Made by a program: the position numbers and the translations under genes. 64,000 nt of DNA from Tupaia tana (Eukaryota; Chordata; Mammalia; Scandentia; Tupaiidae), in contig JAKSZU010000004.1 in NCBI GenBank assembly GCA_026018925.1, positions 15,082,964-15,146,963 of the forward strand. Direction: 5' to 3'. Positions 59,322-64,000 of this stretch are shown here, one piece after another (the stretch's first letter is position 1; every line of letters starts with the position of its first letter). Below the pieces are notes generated by a model, which was given only the letters and a program-made list of their open reading frames with translations, made no database searches and had not been told where the DNA came from.

Positions 59322-59419
59322 AAGATTAGAGATTCTTGATTCAAGGATATTTTGAAGTATTAGTGGAAGATCTCTCCGTTTCAAATACCTTAAGTATCTA
59401 AAGGGTTTACTAATAGTAA

Positions 59420-60441
<1,022 letters not shown>

Positions 60442-60629
60442 TGAGACTGACTGACTTTTTACCAATCAGTAAGGTGTGTTGAATGATGCTTTGGGCAAGG
60501 CATTAACTGAGGAGTCTCTATGACATTTAAGATACGAAACTTGTTCTCATGGGGCTGTGAGAATAAAGCACACACATGAAAATAACTAATGATAGGAATG
60601 ATAGAATCTCGAGGATTCTTTTTTTTTTA

Positions 60630-60751
60630 ATAGATTTTTGTTATAGGACGTGTGCACTCACCAGAGAGAGAGAAAGCTAGAAATCACCCCCCAGGGGAGA
60701 TGGCCACACCGCAGTTTCTTCTCCATTCTCCTCTCAGGATTTAGGGCACAC

Positions 60752-60789
<38 letters not shown>

Positions 60790-60890
60790 ACACGTGTGCC
60801 TGGTGTGATTTTAAGCTACTGGATCTGAGACACACCGTGGTCGACTACATGGGAGTCCAGCAACATAACCATTACGACATCTGCTGGTCC
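60630..60890 (-). mobile_element. tRNA-SINE type A with (CA)n
   Basis: GTTATAGGACGTGTGCACTC to CATCTGCTGGTCC; (CA)n at about 60752-60793 replaces the CGCACACG segment. Confidence 0.88.
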
Positions 60891-61285
60891 TAGATCTCTA
60901 AAATTCTAAGACAGGTTCTATGAGTACTCCTGTTTGAGGAAGGTTTCACAGGGCAGCCAAGGCTTACATTGGGCCATGCAGGGAGCGTAGATCTGGCTTA
61001 ATGAAGAGGAAGAAGCGAGTTGAGAAAAAGTGAAAATGGTAAATAAAGGTGACAGGAGAGAACTCTAAATGCTCCTGGATGGTTCCATTTCTGTTGGGTT
61101 TTCTACTGCAGCAGGTAGAAGTTGAATATAAAAGGTAAGTTGAGGGCATAAGACCAGGAAGTACCTTTGTCTTGGGAGGAGCAAAGGACAAAAAAGTGGT
61201 AGTATTTACTTCAAGTGAATCTGGAGCTTCATTGGAAGTTTAGAATCAGAAAGTTAATATGTAATAGATATAAGAAAAGAAATAC

Positions 61286-61522
61286 GTGGCCAACAGGTGG
61301 CGTGATGGGTAAGGCGCTGGATCCCATGAGGCCAACTCTCTACTTCCAGTCCTGGACCTGGGGGCCTGAAAAACACTGAAGCATGTGTGCATGTGTGCCT
61401 GAAATCCCAAGAGGAAAATGGAGAAAGGATTGCGATGTTTCTATCCCCTCTGGTGGGGTGATTTCTCAGTTCCCCTCTCTGTCTCTCTCCAGTGAGTACA
61501 TGTGCCCTTTAGCCAAAAATCT
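61286..61522 (+). mobile_element. tRNA-SINE, A/C intermediate
   Basis: Target AGAAAAGAAATAC at 61273-61285 and 61523-61535. Body GGGGCCTGAAAAACACTGAA is type C-like, core CCCCTCTGGTGGGGTG type A-like. Confidence 0.88.
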
Positions 61523-61599
61523 AGAAAAGAAATACAGTAACACTTAATTCGTCATCGTCACTTTTCTGAGTAACTTTAGCTATTGGAGTAACGGTTCTC

Positions 61600-62282
61600 A
61601 CAGCTCCCCAAGATCTGCATCTCCTCTTGACTTTCTTTTCTCACCCTGAGTTCAGCTAGTTGCCAGGTAGGTCTTGTTGACCCTGCCTCCGCGTTGTTTC
61701 TGGTGTCTGCTTCTTTCCCCTCCTGCCGTCAGCACCCTGATTTGCAGCCATCCCCGTCGTTCTCATGAGTCACTACAGAAACTCCCTAACTTTCTTTCTT
61801 TCCATCCGTGTTGTGTATTTTTGTCACTTCTAATTGTGTTATTTCTCTAGCCACGACTTTCAGTGGCTCCTCACTTCCTTTTGAGTGAGATATAGACCAG
61901 CCTGGCATGGGCACTCTGAACAGACTGATTTCTTGCCATTCCCCTAGATTTCATGACTTTTTTCCAGCTCCTGTTTGTGTCTCATATCCTTGTTCATGAT
62001 GTATTTTCTGTCTTAAATTACCCTCTTGAATCTCTAAGGGTTGCTCTTACCCAGGTTTCGGGACCATTTGATATAGAACTTCCTTTGTAAAGTGTTTCTG
62101 TACTTTTCTCTCTGTCTAGATGAGGTGTCTCTCCTTTTAAACCATAATAACACCAGAGTCTACCTTTTTTGCCGTAATTGCCTTAATTGCTCTTCCACCC
62201 ACAACGTAAGACTGAAGCTTTTTCAAGACATGAACTGTCTTCTTTATCTAGCACAACGTCTTGTACATAGTAGGTATTTGGC
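61600..62282 (+). mobile_element. L2 fragment, sense
   Basis: Contains AGTGGCTCCTCACTTCC, a diverged middle and the diagnostic 3' end CTTGTACATAGTAGGTATTT. A SINE inserted at its 3' tip. Confidence 0.7.
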
Positions 62283-62294
62283 AAATGTGTTTTA

Positions 62295-62551
62295 GATACA
62301 TGTGTATGTATATACGTACATTTAGGTTTTTGCCATAGAGCGTGTGTGCTCACAAGAGAGAGACAGAGAGAGGGAAAGTGGGAGGAATGGCAATGCCGCA
62401 GTTCCTTTTTTTCCATCCTCCTCTCAGGATTTTGGGTATAAACGCACCTGCGCTCAATGAGATTTTCAAACTGCCAGATTGGGACTCAAACCTTGCTGAC
62501 CATGTGGGATGGGAATACAGCGCCTTTACCACTGCACCACCTGCTGGCCCC
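62295..62551 (-). mobile_element. tRNA-SINE type A at the L2 end
   Basis: Target AAATGTGTTTTA at 62283-62294 and 62552-62563. Confidence 0.91.
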
Positions 62552-63033
62552 AAATGTGTTTTATATTAAAAATAGTGTTAAAAAATAGTGTCAAATCAGG
62601 ATGGATGCAAAGAAAATCCTCTGTGCAAACCAAATATTCACTATAAAAATCTATAAATAAAGTTATTTATGTGAGAAAATCTCTTATTGAGATACCTGTG
62701 GGATAGCTTGGATTAGGCTGCACTAACAAAAACTTACACTTGAGGGACTTTAACAGGACAAAAATCGACTTCTCATTCATGCTGCGTGTCTGGCAGGAGT
62801 GCAGAGGGAAGTCTGTCTCACGGTCAGGGACTGAGGCTGAGGAAAGCTCCATCTTAACATGGTGCTTTCTTTTTATTGATTGAATGAAAAAATGTTGGTC
62901 AAGTCAACGTTGGCTTTCAGAGTTTGTGAAAGTGTATGTTACTTTCATTCACATTTGATTGGTCGAAGCAAGTCCCATGGCCACGCCTAACTTTACCGAG
63001 GGTAGAGAATTGCAGCTTTAGTATATGCCCGGA

Positions 63034-63132
63034 GTCTACGGCCATACCACCCTGAATGCACCCGATCTCTGCTGAGGCTAAGCATGGTCAGGCCTGGTTA
63101 GTATACTTGAATGGGAGCACATGCCTGGAAAG
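63034..63132 (+). pseudogene. 5S rRNA pseudogene
   Basis: Starts GTCTACGGCCATACCACCCT, the exact start of mammalian 5S rRNA. It continues with recognisable 5S blocks (GCTAAGCA, GGCCTGGTTAGTA, ATGGGAG) but has a short internal loss near position 40-50, extra bases and no matching 3' end. The internal control region is damaged, so transcription is unlikely. No tail is obvious. Confidence 0.9.
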
Positions 63133-63334
63133 CAAACAGCCGGGAAAATTTAGTGAATAGCACTAATGACTGCTGTATCTTTGGTGTGTATCAGGGCCCA
63201 TTGAAGATTAGTGTGACAAATCAGAGACTAGTGTGGACTACTAGAGACAAGCATATTGACAGTAGCAAGAAATAATAGCTCAGCTAGGCATGGAGTAAGT
63301 GTAGATTCAGAGTCAAATTTGTTTTTGTTTTTGT

Positions 63335-63585
63335 TTTGAGAGGTTTCTGCTATAGGGCACGTGTATTCTCCGGAAAGGCAGAGAAAGAGACACAGAAAGT
63401 GAGAAATCACTCCCCCCCCCCCCCCCCCCCGTGGGGTGGCCACGCCGCAATCCCTTCTCCTCTTGGGATCTTGGGCATGCACACACACGTGCCTGGCGTG
63501 AGTTTAAGCCACCGGATCCGGGACTCAAACCATGGTCGACTACATGGGAGTTCAGCGACATAGCCATTACGCTAACTGCTGGTCC
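63335..63585 (-). mobile_element. tRNA-SINE type A with C19 tract
   Basis: The palindromic core has expanded to 19 Cs (63412-63430) followed by GTGGGG. Head CCATTACGCTAACTGCTGGT. Confidence 0.91.
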
Positions 63586-63620
63586 CATAATTAAATAATT
63601 CTTTTTAAAAAAACTCATGC

Positions 63621-64000
63621 TGAGACCAGTAGATGGCGTAATGGCTACGTCGCTGGACTCCCATGTAGTCGACTGCGATTCAAGTCCCAGACCTGGTGGC
63701 TTAACCTCACACTGGGCGCATGTGCGTGCATGTGTGCCTGAGATCCTGAGAAGAGAATGGAGAAGGGATTGTGTCATGACCATTCCCCCTGGGGGTGATT
63801 TTTTGCTGTTTCTCTGTCTCTCTCTGTCTTTCTGGTGAGCACATGCGCCCTATGGCAAAAACCTCTCAATAAACAGACAAACTCATGCTGGGCGCATGTG
63901 CATGCCTGCCCAAAATCTCAAGAGAGGAGTTGGGGAGAAGGAACTGTGATGTGTCCATCCCCCCTGGGGGGTGATTTCTGTCTTTCTGTCTCTCTGTCTC
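63621..64000 (+). mobile_element. Type A SINE plus partial second type A
   Basis: 63621-63875 full copy (GAGACCAGTAGATGGCGTAA, core CCCCCTGGGGGTG). 63880-64000 starts at AACTCATGCTGGGCGCATGT without a head and runs off the window. Confidence 0.87.

Overview
This window comes from a placental mammal nuclear genome. The genes are split by canonical GT-AG introns, the DNA is packed with SINEs, and ancient mammalian repeats (MIR, L2, MaLR, Tigger) are present. Several antisense SINEs carry an Alu/7SL-like block joined to a tRNA-like block. 7SL-derived SINEs are known only from primates, rodents and tree shrews. The dominant tRNA-derived SINE is not one I recognise from primates or common rodents, so a tree shrew (Tupaia) is my leading but unproven guess.

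The window is mostly one gene on the + strand, KDM4A (JMJD2A), the H3K9me3/H3K36me3 demethylase. Nineteen coding exons lie between 5271 and 54086, matching exons 4-22 of the human gene. They encode 959 complete codons, from residue 106 to the stop at 1064, with no frameshift or stop. The first about 105 residues (JmjN) lie upstream of the window. The JmjC iron ligands, the structural zinc ligands, both PHD fingers and the double Tudor domain are intact. The 3' UTR ends near 55.27 kb after an AATAAA signal.

After about 1.6 kb comes a GC-rich CpG island (about 56.85-57.72 kb) with four inverted CCAAT boxes and a good splice donor at 57548. Conserved mammalian gene order (KDM4A followed by ST3GAL3 on the same strand) suggests this is the ST3GAL3 promoter and first exon. 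The rest of the window would then be ST3GAL3 intron 1. That intron holds an RPS26 processed pseudogene nested in a SINE, a 5S rRNA pseudogene and more SINEs.

About 80 tRNA-derived SINE insertions fill the introns. Type A is about 250 bp, with a long body and a C6G6-like palindrome. Type B is about 150-200 bp, with a pyrimidine tract and an AATAAA-rich tail. Type C is a diverged type with a TTGAAAAACAC body. Many copies are nested or inserted serially at one target site. Other repeats are an antisense class I solo LTR with a tandem-repeated R/U5-like part, a split MaLR-type LTR, a Tigger-like DNA transposon, old L1/L2/MIR pieces and simple repeats.

I saw no prokaryotic-style system or obviously new gene. 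The most interesting items are the solo LTR promoter with its tandem array, a perfect 50-bp AT palindrome, serial SINE insertions, SINE subfamily markers, and an open frame running through the putative ST3GAL3 exon 1.
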